Shown here: positions 33,217 through 41,076 of the stretch, piece after piece
Layout: the number at the start of each line of letters is the position of its first letter
Numbering within the stretch: the first letter of the stretch is position 1
DNA from: Leifsonia sp052114085
GTDB lineage: Bacteria > Actinomycetota > Actinomycetes > Actinomycetales > Microbacteriaceae
Assembly: GCF_052114085.1 (NCBI RefSeq)
Contig: NZ_JBFREB010000001.1
Span: 3,348,001 to 3,412,000, forward strand
Direction of reading: 5' to 3'
DNA: 64,000 nt
The notes under the pieces: model-generated
Told to the model about the DNA's origin: nothing
Databases searched by the model: none
Seen by the model: the letters and a program-made list of their open reading frames with translations, nothing else
Made by a program: the position numbers and the translations under genes

Positions 33217-34794
33217 TCAGACTGTAGCCCGGTCGGCGTTCGCGTCAGCGTTCGGCTCAGCGGCCTCCGGAAGCGAGGTGCGGCCGGCCGGGTAGAAGAT
33301 CCCCACCAGCGCGACGATCGCCATCGCCGCCGCCATGCCCCAGAACGCCCATTGGACGGCAGAGGCGTAGTCGGCTCGGACCGCGTGCAGGATCTGCTCC
33401 TGGATGGCCATCGGCAGGTTCGAGAGACCGCTGCCGGTCCCCGACGCGCCGCTGATCCTGTCTACCGCGCCCTGCGCATCCGCCGCCGAACCGCCGAACT
33501 TCGCGAACGAGTCGGTCAACAGGTCGGTCAGGCGAGACGTGACGATCGTGGTGAACACCGCGAGGCCGAGGGCGCCGCCGAAATTCTTCATCGTTTGCGA
33601 GATGGCGCTGACCTCGCCGTAGCTAGCGCCGATGGCGCGGTTGACGGCGTCGGTCGAAACCGGGCTGAACATGAGTCCGATGCCGGCGCCCGCGACGATG
33701 ATGGGCCAGGTCTGCGGATTGAAGAACGCATCCGCGTGGATGGACAGGTTCGTCGCCGTCGTCGCGAGCCAGCCGAAGCCGATCGCTCCGATGACGCCAC
33801 CGAACAGGACGACCATCCGCGCACCGTACTTGTCGAAGCGCACGGAGCCGATCCGGCTGGCGACGACGAAGCCGATGAAGAACTTGAGGAACAGCAGCCC
33901 GGTCTCGGTCGCCGACAGCTGCAACGAGACCTGTCCGTAGACGCTCAAGAAGAAGAACGCGCTGATGAACGCCACCGACGCGAACAGTGTCGCCACGGTG
34001 GACAGGGCGAAACCGCGGTCGCGGAAGGCAGCGATGCGGATCAGCGGCTGACTGACGCGGCGCTGCACGACGACGAAGAGCACCAGGAGCGCGGCTCCGA
34101 GAATGAGGGAGGCGATGACCGCCGGGCTGCCCCATCCCCACGGGCTCGCCTGCTGCAGGCCGAAGACGACCAGCCCCATCCCGACCGCGACCACCGCCGC
34201 TCCCATCCAGTCGATCCGCTCGTGGCGGCGCTTCGACGGCCGCGCGGTCACAGCCACGATGATGAACGCCGCGATCGCGATCGGTACATTCACCCAGAAG
34301 ATCGCGCGCCACGTCCAGACGGTCAGGTAGCCGCCGGCAATCGGGCCGATGGCCGTCATCGCGCCGGTGATGGCGAAGAAGATCGCCATGGCCCGGCCGC
34401 GACTCTCGCGGGCGAAGCCCTCGACGACGATGCCGATCGCGGCGGGGAACATGATCGCGCCGCTGATGCCCTGCAGGGCGCGGGCCGCGACGAGCCACGG
34501 CTCGGCGAGGTCGCCCGAGGGTGCGAGCCCGCACAACAGGGATGTGAGGCCGAAGCCGGCGATGCCCACCAGCGCCATCCGCTTGTGGCCGATGACGTCG
34601 GCGATGCGGCCGCCGAGCAGGAAGAACGCGGCGGTGGTGAGCAGGTAGACGTTGACCGCCCACTGCATCCCGTCGTGCGTGAGGCCGAGGTTCTGCTGGA
34701 TGCTCGGAGCGGAGAGCGCGACGATCGTCTGGTCGATCGTCGTCATCGAAACGGCGAGGATGAGGCCGGTCAGGGCCAGGTTGGACGACTTCAT
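33217..34794 (-). CDS. MFS drug exporter, DHA2 (14-helix) family
   Basis: 525 residues, 14 predicted helices. Family landmarks: NLALTGLILAVSMTTIDQTIV in helix 1, GGRIADVIGHKRM in the loop between helices 2 and 3, and AARALQGISGAIMFPA in helix 4. DHA2 exporters use the proton gradient to expel amphiphilic drugs. The C-terminal 20 residues are acidic. Start chosen at ATG 34794. A TetR gene lies 80 bases upstream on the same strand, and such regulators often control an adjacent exporter; here the operators found lie upstream of the TetR gene. Confidence 0.93.
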   Translation of the reverse strand: MKSSNLALTGLILAVSMTTIDQTIVALSAPSIQQNLGLTHDGMQWAVNVYLLTTAAFFLLGGRIADVIGHKRMALVGIAGFGLTSLLCGLAPSGDLAEPWLVAARALQGISGAIMFPAAIGIVVEGFARESRGRAMAIFFAITGAMTAIGPIAGGYLTVWTWRAIFWVNVPIAIAAFIIVAVTARPSKRRHERIDWMGAAVVAVGMGLVVFGLQQASPWGWGSPAVIASLILGAALLVLFVVVQRRVSQPLIRIAAFRDRGFALSTVATLFASVAFISAFFFLSVYGQVSLQLSATETGLLFLKFFIGFVVASRIGSVRFDKYGARMVVLFGGVIGAIGFGWLATTATNLSIHADAFFNPQTWPIIVAGAGIGLMFSPVSTDAVNRAIGASYGEVSAISQTMKNFGGALGLAVFTTIVTSRLTDLLTDSFAKFGGSAADAQGAVDRISGASGTGSGLSNLPMAIQEQILHAVRADYASAVQWAFWGMAAAMAIVALVGIFYPAGRTSLPEAAEPNADANADRATV

Positions 34795-34874
34795 ACCCCC
34801 AGCCTCCCGGCCCGGCGGGATCGGCGGCACCGGCGGCCGGCTGTCACCCGTGTCCGCCGATCGGTGGACGCGGG

Positions 34875-35573
34875 TCAGGCCCGATCGCCGTCGGCGGTCG
34901 CCCATCCCGGGCGCAGCCGCTCCACGCCGTCGAGGATGAGGTCGAGGCCGGTCATGAACTCTTCGTCGTAGTCGTAGCCGGCGCGGCCGAGCTCGGCCAC
35001 CACCTCGAGCAGGTACGGGAAGTGCAGGGCGAACTCGGGCGGCGTCGCCGCGAGCTTCTGTTCTGCGACCTCCCCGGACTGCTCCGCCGTGTCGAACGGC
35101 AACGTCTTCTCCTGCAGCGCAAAGCCGTAGACGTACGCGTCGAGCACCGAGGTGACGTGCACGGTGGTCCGAAAGGAGAATCCCGAGCGGCGGAGGCAGC
35201 CCATCATGGCGTTGTGCTGCTGCAGGTTCGCGAGCCCGGGACGGAGACGCGCCTCCATCATCCCCACCGCCCAGCGATGGCGCAGCAGGGCGTCCCGGAG
35301 CGAAACCGACCGGCGGTGGAGGGCGTCGCGCCAGCCGAGGTCCGGCGACGGCGCCTCGACTTCGGCCCAGACCCGGTCGACCATCCCGTCGAGCAGCTCG
35401 TCCTTGTTCGCGACGTGTTTGTAGAGGGCCATCGGTACGACGCCGAGTAGCTGTGCGAGTGTCCGCATGCTCAGCCCGTCGAGGCCGGCGCTGTCGGCGA
35501 GGGCGACCCCCTCGGCCACGATGCGCTCGATGGTCAGGGTCTGCCGTGGCGCCGTCGACCCGTCCCTTGACAT
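34875..35573 (-). CDS. TetR-family regulator with TetR_C (PF02909-like) domain
   Basis: 232 residues from ATG 35573. The N-terminal helix-turn-helix spans about 12-60: IVAEGVALADSAGLDGLSMR, LAQLLGVVPMALYKHVANKD. The C-terminal part, with RHRWAVGMMEARLRPG and DAYVYGFALQEKTLPFD, resembles the TetR_C family of drug-responsive repressors. The start codon abuts the first of two perfect GGTGTAC-N3-GTACACC palindromes, so autorepression and control of the divergent membrane gene are likely. Ligand unknown; possibly a substrate of the adjacent MFS exporter. Confidence 0.92.
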   Translation of the reverse strand: MSRDGSTAPRQTLTIERIVAEGVALADSAGLDGLSMRTLAQLLGVVPMALYKHVANKDELLDGMVDRVWAEVEAPSPDLGWRDALHRRSVSLRDALLRHRWAVGMMEARLRPGLANLQQHNAMMGCLRRSGFSFRTTVHVTSVLDAYVYGFALQEKTLPFDTAEQSGEVAEQKLAATPPEFALHFPYLLEVVAELGRAGYDYDEEFMTGLDLILDGVERLRPGWATADGDRA

Positions 35574-35590
35574 GGTGTACAGCGTACACC
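35574..35590. promoter_or_regulatory. TetR operator 1
   Basis: Perfect inverted repeat GGTGTAC-AGC-GTACACC directly adjacent to the TetR start codon. The same seven-base arms recur 35 bases away, centre to centre. Binding by the neighbouring TetR protein is inferred from position, symmetry and repetition. Confidence 0.75.
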
Positions 35591-35606
35591 TATCCTCGGT
35601 ATTCAT

Positions 35607-35627
35607 GAGGTGTACGCCGTACACCTC
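35607..35627. promoter_or_regulatory. TetR operator 2
   Basis: Perfect inverted repeat with nine-base arms, GAGGTGTAC-GCC-GTACACCTC, 20 bases before the start of the divergent DUF4386-like gene. Two sites in a 73-base divergent promoter suggest that the TetR protein represses both genes. Confidence 0.78.
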
Positions 35628-35646
35628 CCAACCCGAGAGGATCCTC

Positions 35647-36375
35647 ATGGATCAGGACCGTCGCCGCTCGCTCGCCGCGGGCGTGCTGTTCCTCCTCACC
35701 TTCGTCACCTCCATTCTCGGCGCCCTGCTCTATGGTCCTGTGCTCAGCGACCCCCAGTTCGTGCTGGGATCCGGAGCCACCGGACCGGTGCTCGCGGGCG
35801 CGCTGCTCGAGATGACTCTCGTCATCGCCAACCTGGGCACCGCGCTCGTGCTGTATCCGGTGCTCCGTCGCACCAACCCCTCCCTCGCACTCGCCTACGT
35901 CGTCGCCCGCGTCGTGGAGTCGACCCTGATCACGGTCGGGATCCTCAGCCTCCTCACCATCGTCACGCTGCGACAGGATGGGACCGCCGCAGTCGGCGAC
36001 GCCGCCGCGGTCGTGGTCGCGCAGGCGCTCGTCGCGCTGCACGGCTGGACGTTCCTGCTCGGGCCGGGCTTCGTGGCCGGCATCGGCAACGGGCTGATCC
36101 TCGCCTGGATGCTGTACCGCGCTCATCTGGTGCCCCGCGGTTGGGCGCTCGTCGGCATCATCGGCGGACCGCTCGTGTCGCTGTCGGGAATTGCGGTGCT
36201 CCTCGGCGCCTACGACCAGGTCTCGCCCTGGTCGGCGCTCGCCACGCTGCCCGAGTTCGTGTGGGAGGCGTTCCTCGGCGTCTACCTGACGGTGCACGGG
36301 TTCCGGCGGCGCGATGCGCGCCCCGGTGCCGGAACATGGGAATCCGCGCCCGACGTCACCCCAGCGACGCGATGA
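35647..36375 (+). CDS. DUF4386-like membrane protein
   Basis: 242 residues with six to seven helices, consistent with the DUF4386 family: SLAAGVLFLLTFVTSILGAL near the start, ANLGTALVLYPVLRR near 75, YVVARVVESTLITVGI near 95 and GLILAWMLYRAHLVPR near 155. Start ATG 35647 has GAGAGG about ten bases upstream. The gene lies under the two TetR palindromes, so it is the most direct target of that regulator. Its last 20 bases overlap the 3' end of the convergent isochorismatase-like gene. Confidence 0.82.
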   Translation: MDQDRRRSLAAGVLFLLTFVTSILGALLYGPVLSDPQFVLGSGATGPVLAGALLEMTLVIANLGTALVLYPVLRRTNPSLALAYVVARVVESTLITVGILSLLTIVTLRQDGTAAVGDAAAVVVAQALVALHGWTFLLGPGFVAGIGNGLILAWMLYRAHLVPRGWALVGIIGGPLVSLSGIAVLLGAYDQVSPWSALATLPEFVWEAFLGVYLTVHGFRRRDARPGAGTWESAPDVTPATR

Positions 36376-36931
36376 ACTCGTCGATCGACCTGACGGTCGC
36401 GCCACTGCGCGGGAAGACCTTCTGGGTCAGGACCCGATGCACCTCGGGGTCGGAGTCCCAGCAGCCGTCTTCGAGCACCACGAGCCGGTAGTCGCGGTCG
36501 GACGCGTCGCGGATGGTGGACAGCACGACGCCCGACGTCACGATGCCGGTGAGCACCAGGGTGTCGATCCCGCGCTCGGCGAGCTGGTCGCCGAGGTCGG
36601 TGGTGCTGAAAGCGCCGACGCGCTGCTTGCGCACGACGATCTCGCCGGGCGCGGGCCGCAGCCGCTCGATGATCTGCGTGGCGGGGCTGTCCGCGTTCAA
36701 CCGCTCGGCGGACCCGGCGAAGCGGGAGGTGGGAGGGATGCGCTCGGCCTCCTCCGCCGTGACGGCGACCCGGACGTAGCCCACGGTGAGGCCGGCCGCT
36801 CGCGCGGCGTCACGCGCACGGATCAGTCCGTCGACGAACGGGTCGGCATCCGGGTGCCGGGCGAGGATGCCCTGCTGGAGATCCATGATCAGCAGGGCGG
36901 TGCGTGCAGGGTCGAAAGCGAGATCGTTCAC
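36356..36931 (-). CDS. Isochorismatase-family hydrolase without the catalytic Cys
   Basis: 191 residues. The family's Asp is in TALLIMDLQQG near residue 17 and the Lys in VVRKQRVGAFSTT near 103. The third position, normally GxxTxxC, reads LTGIVTSGVVLST, so the nucleophilic Cys is replaced by Gly as in isochorismatases such as PhzD and EntB rather than amidohydrolases. This favours hydrolysis of a vinyl ether or an unknown reaction over nicotinamidase-type chemistry. The GTG start sits inside a GTTCACATATGTAAAC near-palindrome, possibly leaderless. It is convergent with, and overlaps, the DUF4386-like gene. Confidence 0.88.
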   Translation of the reverse strand: MNDLAFDPARTALLIMDLQQGILARHPDADPFVDGLIRARDAARAAGLTVGYVRVAVTAEEAERIPPTSRFAGSAERLNADSPATQIIERLRPAPGEIVVRKQRVGAFSTTDLGDQLAERGIDTLVLTGIVTSGVVLSTIRDASDRDYRLVVLEDGCWDSDPEVHRVLTQKVFPRSGATVRSIDEFIASLG

Positions 36932-36941
36932 ATATGTAAAC
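36926..36941. promoter_or_regulatory. Near-perfect palindrome at the isochorismatase start
   Basis: GTTCACATATGTAAAC is symmetric at seven of eight pairs and covers the GTG start codon. TAGTTT on the minus strand (36944-36939) fits a -10 element. CTATCGGC at 36941-36948 resembles the flagellar -10 but has no TAAC at the right distance. An operator for an unidentified regulator is plausible. Confidence 0.4.
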
Positions 36942-36966
36942 TATCGGCATCTCGCCGAGAGCCGGC

Positions 36967-37203
36967 CTAGAGACCGAGGGACTTCTTGATGAGGGCCTCA
37001 GCGTCGTCCGTGCCGGCGGCGCGTTCGGTGGCCTCCTGGTTCGCCTCAGTGACCGCCTTGACGACCTCGTCGCGCTGGATGCGGATGCCGCGCGGAGCGT
37101 CGATGCCGATCCGGACGCCGTCGCCGCGCGCATCGAGGATCGTCACGACGATGTCGTCGCCGATGAGCACCCGCTCCCCCGCCTTGCGCGTCAATACCAG
37201 CAT
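36967..37203 (-). CDS. csrA: CsrA, RNA-binding translational regulator
   Basis: 78 residues: MLVLTRKAGERVLIGDDI at the start, VRIGIDAPRGIRIQRDEV in the middle, matching CsrA throughout, with a roughly 15-residue longer C-terminal helix than the common 61-residue form. The protein dimerises and binds GGA loops in 5' leaders; in Gram-positives it represses flagellin translation and is antagonised by FliW. Last gene of the fliO-flhA operon, nine bases after the FlhF-like gene. fliW and flagellin genes are outside the window. Confidence 0.96.
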   Translation of the reverse strand: MLVLTRKAGERVLIGDDIVVTILDARGDGVRIGIDAPRGIRIQRDEVVKAVTEANQEATERAAGTDDAEALIKKSLGL

Positions 37204-37212
37204 CGCCCCAGC

Positions 37213-37953
37213 CTATCCGGCGGGCGGCGCGTCCAGCCACAGCACCGGCAGACCGAGCCGGTGGATGGACTCCGGGGAGACGGTGAGGGAGGCGCCGGTC
37301 GCGAGGACGGCGTCCACCGCGAGCACCGCATCCACTGCCCGCACCCACCGCTCGGTGTCGTCGTGCTTGCGGGTGACGTCGACCGCGACCCAGACCTGGT
37401 CGGGTGCGATGCCCGCCAGCTCCGGCGCCACCTCCGGGACGGCCGCAGGACCCGCGAGGGTGAAAGCCGCGACCATCGGGATCTCGCGGCGGACCCCGTC
37501 GGCGCGAGCCGCCAGGGCATCGCGCCGGTCGGCGACACGCTGCACCTCTGCGGACGCGTCGGCCGAAGCCGCGAGCACGCGGGCGGCGGCGTCCGCCTCG
37601 CCGCCGAGGCCGACCACGAGGGTGAGGTCGCCGCGGCCGCGCAGCCGCGCCGGCGGCGGCCCCGCCTCCGCACCGCTCGGCACGCTCGGCGTGCTCGGGA
37701 CGTCGCTCGGGGCGCCCCAGCTACGGTCGGCGCCGAGTCCGTCCCCGCCGAGTTGCGACAGGTTGTCACCACTCGCGGCCGTTTCGCGCAACGAGTCACG
37801 ACTCGACGGAGTGGGCGCGGCGAGCTCGGGCGCGTCGACGGCGCGCACGAGGTCGTCGAGGACCGCCTGGAACGCGAGCGACGAGGTCGAGACCGCGGGC
37901 AGCACCTCCTCAGCGCCGTCGACCCACTCAGGCCGCGATCGACTCCGCACCAC
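37213..37953 (-). CDS. FlhF-like protein lacking a P-loop
   Basis: 246 residues, overlapping flhA by 26 bases, in the position flhF often takes after flhA. Residues about 1-95 are a low-complexity linker. The second half resembles an SRP-GTPase domain with the nucleotide site lost: LTLVVGLGGEADAAARVLAA near 110 aligns with the FlhF P-loop region but lacks GKT; VWVAVDVTRKHDD near 190 resembles the G3 strand; LGLPVLWLDAPP near the end resembles FlhF's GLPVSYLT. If correct it is a pseudo-GTPase, perhaps a scaffold for placing the flagellum. This assignment is inference. The linker contains a dispersed DNA repeat (37747-37780). Confidence 0.7.
   Translation of the reverse strand: MVRSRSRPEWVDGAEEVLPAVSTSSLAFQAVLDDLVRAVDAPELAAPTPSSRDSLRETAASGDNLSQLGGDGLGADRSWGAPSDVPSTPSVPSGAEAGPPPARLRGRGDLTLVVGLGGEADAAARVLAASADASAEVQRVADRRDALAARADGVRREIPMVAAFTLAGPAAVPEVAPELAGIAPDQVWVAVDVTRKHDDTERWVRAVDAVLAVDAVLATGASLTVSPESIHRLGLPVLWLDAPPAG
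37747..37780. repeat. Dispersed repeat inside the FlhF-like gene
   Basis: Contains CCGAGTTGCGACA followed after eight bases by CCACTCG, the same arrangement as the minus strand of the hairpin after flgE (50649-50687), where the gap is nine bases. Here it lies in codons for the low-complexity linker, which suggests that the linker grew by insertion of a mobile or amplified palindrome. Confidence 0.55.
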
Positions 37954-39985
37954 GCACCACCCCCACGGTCTCGATGGCGGCCTGGACGGCCGTCACCTCC
38001 TGGTACGACAGCACGGCCAGTCCGGCGATCTGGCCGGCGACGAGCCGCCGGATGGCCGGGCGCAGCGCCGGCGCGCACACGAGCACCGCCGACACACCGG
38101 CGTCGTCCAGGCGCCCTGCCGTGTCCCGAACCGACGCGAGCACCGCATCCAACCGCACGGGGTCGAGGACGATCTGCGTGCCGGCCTCGGACGGACGCAG
38201 CCCCTCCAGCATCGACTGCTCCAGTCCGGGATCGATCATGATGACGCGCAGCGTCCCCGCGTCGATGTGCGGTGCCACCACCGCCGGTCCGAGGGCCGCG
38301 CGGGCCGCCTCCACCAGCCCCTCCGGGTCGTTCGAGAGCTTGGCACGAAGGGTGAGTGCCTCCAGGATGCGCGGCAGGTCGTTGATCGGCACCTGCTCGG
38401 CGAGCAACCCCTGCAGCACCCGCTGCACCTCCGCCAGCGACAGCAGCGCCGGGATGAGCTCCTCCACCGCGGGCGGATTCACCTGCTTGACACCCTCGGT
38501 GAGCAGCCGAACGTCCTCCCGAGTGAGCAGACGTCCGGCGTTCATCGTGATGATCGAGGAGAGGTGGGTGATGAGCACGGAGACGCGGTCGATGACGGTC
38601 GCGCCGCCAAGCTCCGCGCTGTGCCGCATCTCGGACGGGATCCACTTCGCCGGCAGGCCGAACACCGGCTCCACCGTCGGGGTGCCGGGCAGGTTGTCGA
38701 GGGCGTCGCCCAGCGCGAGCACGCGACCGGACGGCGCCTGCCCGCGCCCCGCCTCCACCCCGGCGATCTTGATGACGTACGTCGACGGCGGCAGCTCGGC
38801 GCTATCGCGCGTGCGCACCGGCGGCACGATGACGCCCAGCTCGAGTGCGATCTTCCGCCGGAGGGCCCGTACCCGCGCGAGCAGGTCGTCGGATGCGCCG
38901 CTGACGATGTCGACCAGGTCGGGCGCGAGCGTGATCTCCAGCGCATGGACCCGCATCTGCTCGATCAGGTCTTCGGTCGTCTCCGTCTTCGTCGCGGTGG
39001 CGACGGCATTCTGCGCCGCCTGCGCCTTCTTCTGTGCGGCCTGCGACGTCTTGATCCGTTGGGACCCGAAGATGAGGAACGCCCCGACGAGCACGAACGG
39101 GATGGGCGGCATCCCGGGGATCAGCGCCATCACGATGGCAGCGCATCCCGCGATCATGAGGGCATTCCGCGACTGGCTCAGCTGGTTACTGGCGGTGGTG
39201 CCCATGTCCGACTCGGCGTTCGACCGGGTCACGATCATGCCGGTGGAGACGGCCATCAGCAGAGCGGGGATCTGGGAGACCAGGCCGTCGCCGATGGTCA
39301 GCAGCGTGTACGAGTTGATCGCGTCACCCAGCTCCATGCCGCGCTGGATCATGCCGATCGCGATGCCGCCCACCACGTTGATGATGATGATCAGGATGCC
39401 CGCGATAGCGTCACCCTTCACGAACTTCGAGGCGCCGTCCATCGCGCCGTAGAAGTCGGCCTCGGCCGAGACCTCCGCGCGACGGGCACGGGCCTGCTCC
39501 TCGGTGATGAGTCCGGCGTTCAGGTCGGCGTCGATCGCCATCTGCTTGCCCGGCATCGCGTCGAGGGTGAACCGCGCGCCGACCTCGGCGACGCGCTCAG
39601 CGCCCTTGGTGACCACGATGAACTGGATGACGACCAGGATGAGGAACACCACCGCGCCGATGATGATCGACCCGCCGACCGCCACATGCCCGAACGCCTG
39701 GATGACCTGCCCGGCGAACCCGTCGCCGAGCACCAATCGGGTGGAGGCGACGTTGAGGCCCAGCCGGAACAGCGTCGCGACGAGCAATAGGGACGGGAAA
39801 ACCGAGAAATCGAGCGGCTTCTTGACGAACATCGTGGTGAGCAGCACGACCAGCGCCAGCATGATGTTGACGATGATGAGCATGTCGAGCAGCCAGGCCG
39901 GCACCGGCACGACCAGCAGCATGATGATGCCGACCACTCCGATCGGCACCGCGATCTTCGCGGCCAGTCCTCTATTCGGCTTCAT
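37928..39985 (-). CDS. flhA: Flagellar type III export gate protein FlhA
   Basis: 685 residues, normal length. About eight membrane helices in residues 10-320; the FHIPEP-type signature RFTLDAMPGKQMAIDADLNA lies near 150, followed by the charged cytoplasmic loop with EEQARARR. The C-terminal cytoplasmic half (about 345-685) binds chaperones and substrates and contains VDIVSGASDDLLARV and RLDDAGVSAVLVCAPALR. FlhA forms the nonameric ring of the flagellar export gate. ATG overlaps the flhB stop (ATGA) and the gene runs into the FlhF-like gene. Confidence 0.98.
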   Translation of the reverse strand: MKPNRGLAAKIAVPIGVVGIIMLLVVPVPAWLLDMLIIVNIMLALVVLLTTMFVKKPLDFSVFPSLLLVATLFRLGLNVASTRLVLGDGFAGQVIQAFGHVAVGGSIIIGAVVFLILVVIQFIVVTKGAERVAEVGARFTLDAMPGKQMAIDADLNAGLITEEQARARRAEVSAEADFYGAMDGASKFVKGDAIAGILIIIINVVGGIAIGMIQRGMELGDAINSYTLLTIGDGLVSQIPALLMAVSTGMIVTRSNAESDMGTTASNQLSQSRNALMIAGCAAIVMALIPGMPPIPFVLVGAFLIFGSQRIKTSQAAQKKAQAAQNAVATATKTETTEDLIEQMRVHALEITLAPDLVDIVSGASDDLLARVRALRRKIALELGVIVPPVRTRDSAELPPSTYVIKIAGVEAGRGQAPSGRVLALGDALDNLPGTPTVEPVFGLPAKWIPSEMRHSAELGGATVIDRVSVLITHLSSIITMNAGRLLTREDVRLLTEGVKQVNPPAVEELIPALLSLAEVQRVLQGLLAEQVPINDLPRILEALTLRAKLSNDPEGLVEAARAALGPAVVAPHIDAGTLRVIMIDPGLEQSMLEGLRPSEAGTQIVLDPVRLDAVLASVRDTAGRLDDAGVSAVLVCAPALRPAIRRLVAGQIAGLAVLSYQEVTAVQAAIETVGVVRGAESIAA

Positions 39986-41076
39986 GACAGCCCTCCCTGC
40001 AGTTGGGGTCGCATCGTGTGGATCCCGCTCGACGAGCCGCGCTGCTTCAGCGACATGACGAACGCGAGCACGCGCGCGACGGAGTTGTAGAGCTCGACCG
40101 GGATCTCGTCGCCGATCTGACAGCCCGCGTGCAGTGCCCGGGCGAGCGGGATGTCCTTCACGATCGGCACCCGCTCCTCCTCGGCCCTCTCGCGGATGCG
40201 CAACGCGATCTCCCCGGCGCCCTTGGCCACGATCCGCGGAGCCGACTTGCCCGGCTCGTACTTGACGGCGACGGCGATATGGGTCGGGTTGACGAGCACC
40301 ACATCCGCCCCTCCGATCGCGGCGATCATGCGATTGCGGCTCATCGCGAGCTGCCGGGAGCGCCGCTGCGAGCGCACCAGCGGGTCGCCTTCGCTGTTCT
40401 TGTTCTCGTCGCGGACTTCCTGCTTGCTCATACGCGTGTGTTTGCGGTTGCGGCGCATGACGACGAGCACGTCGAGCCCGGCGAGCACGAGCCCAGCGCC
40501 GACGGCCGCCTGGAGGAGGCCTGCGGTCCCGCCCGACGCAGCCGAGAGCAGAGACGTGAGCGGCATGGATCCGGAGGTCAGCAGTACCGGCATCAGCCCC
40601 TGAACGACGAGGAAGAGCCCGATCGCGACCACTCCCGACTTCAGCAGTGTCTTTGCGCCCTCCCAGAGCGCGCGCATCCCGAACACCCGGCCGAGGCCCT
40701 GGACGACGTTGAACTGTTCGTACTTGCCCTCGAGCTTCTTGAAGTGGATGCCGCCCTGCACCGCCGCCGCGCCCACGACGGCGAGCGCACCCACCCCGAG
40801 CAGCGGCCCGATCGTCGCCATGATGCTGCCCAGTCCGTCGCCCAGCGCAGCGACGGCCTTCGACGGGTCCGGGCTCTCGATCACCGAGCGGACGGAGAAG
40901 AGCTGATCGATGGCGGCGGTCGTCCCGCTCTGCAGGGTGAAGGGCAGCATCACGGCGGCCGCACCCACGCCGACCCAGGCGGTCAAGTCGGTGGACTTGC
41001 TGAGCTTGCCCTTGGAGCGGGCCTCCTTCATCCGCTTGTCGGTGGCCTGTTCGGTGCGTTCCTGGGCGTCGCTCAT
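39982..41076 (-). CDS. flhB: Flagellar export switch protein FlhB
   Basis: 364 residues with four membrane helices (about 30-215) and the cytoplasmic autocleaving domain. The cleavage motif VLVNPTHIAVAVKYEP lies near 260 with Asn-Pro intact, so the switch from rod/hook to filament substrates should work normally with FliK. The N-terminal cytoplasmic start DAQERTEQATDKRMKEAR is typical. It overlaps fliR and flhA by ATGA. Confidence 0.98.
   Translation of the reverse strand: MSDAQERTEQATDKRMKEARSKGKLSKSTDLTAWVGVGAAAVMLPFTLQSGTTAAIDQLFSVRSVIESPDPSKAVAALGDGLGSIMATIGPLLGVGALAVVGAAAVQGGIHFKKLEGKYEQFNVVQGLGRVFGMRALWEGAKTLLKSGVVAIGLFLVVQGLMPVLLTSGSMPLTSLLSAASGGTAGLLQAAVGAGLVLAGLDVLVVMRRNRKHTRMSKQEVRDENKNSEGDPLVRSQRRSRQLAMSRNRMIAAIGGADVVLVNPTHIAVAVKYEPGKSAPRIVAKGAGEIALRIRERAEEERVPIVKDIPLARALHAGCQIGDEIPVELYNSVARVLAFVMSLKQRGSSSGIHTMRPQLQGGLS

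Noticed and set aside
33154..34971. 605-codon plus-strand frame opposite the MFS exporter
   Set aside because: The minus strand has a complete 14-helix exporter; the plus frame is highly charged low complexity typical of an antisense shadow.
36941..36948. Fifth flagellar-type promoter before the isochorismatase-like gene (CTATCGGC on the plus strand)
   Set aside because: The -10 box matches, but the bases 15 upstream are GGCC rather than TAAC, so the two-box pattern fails.
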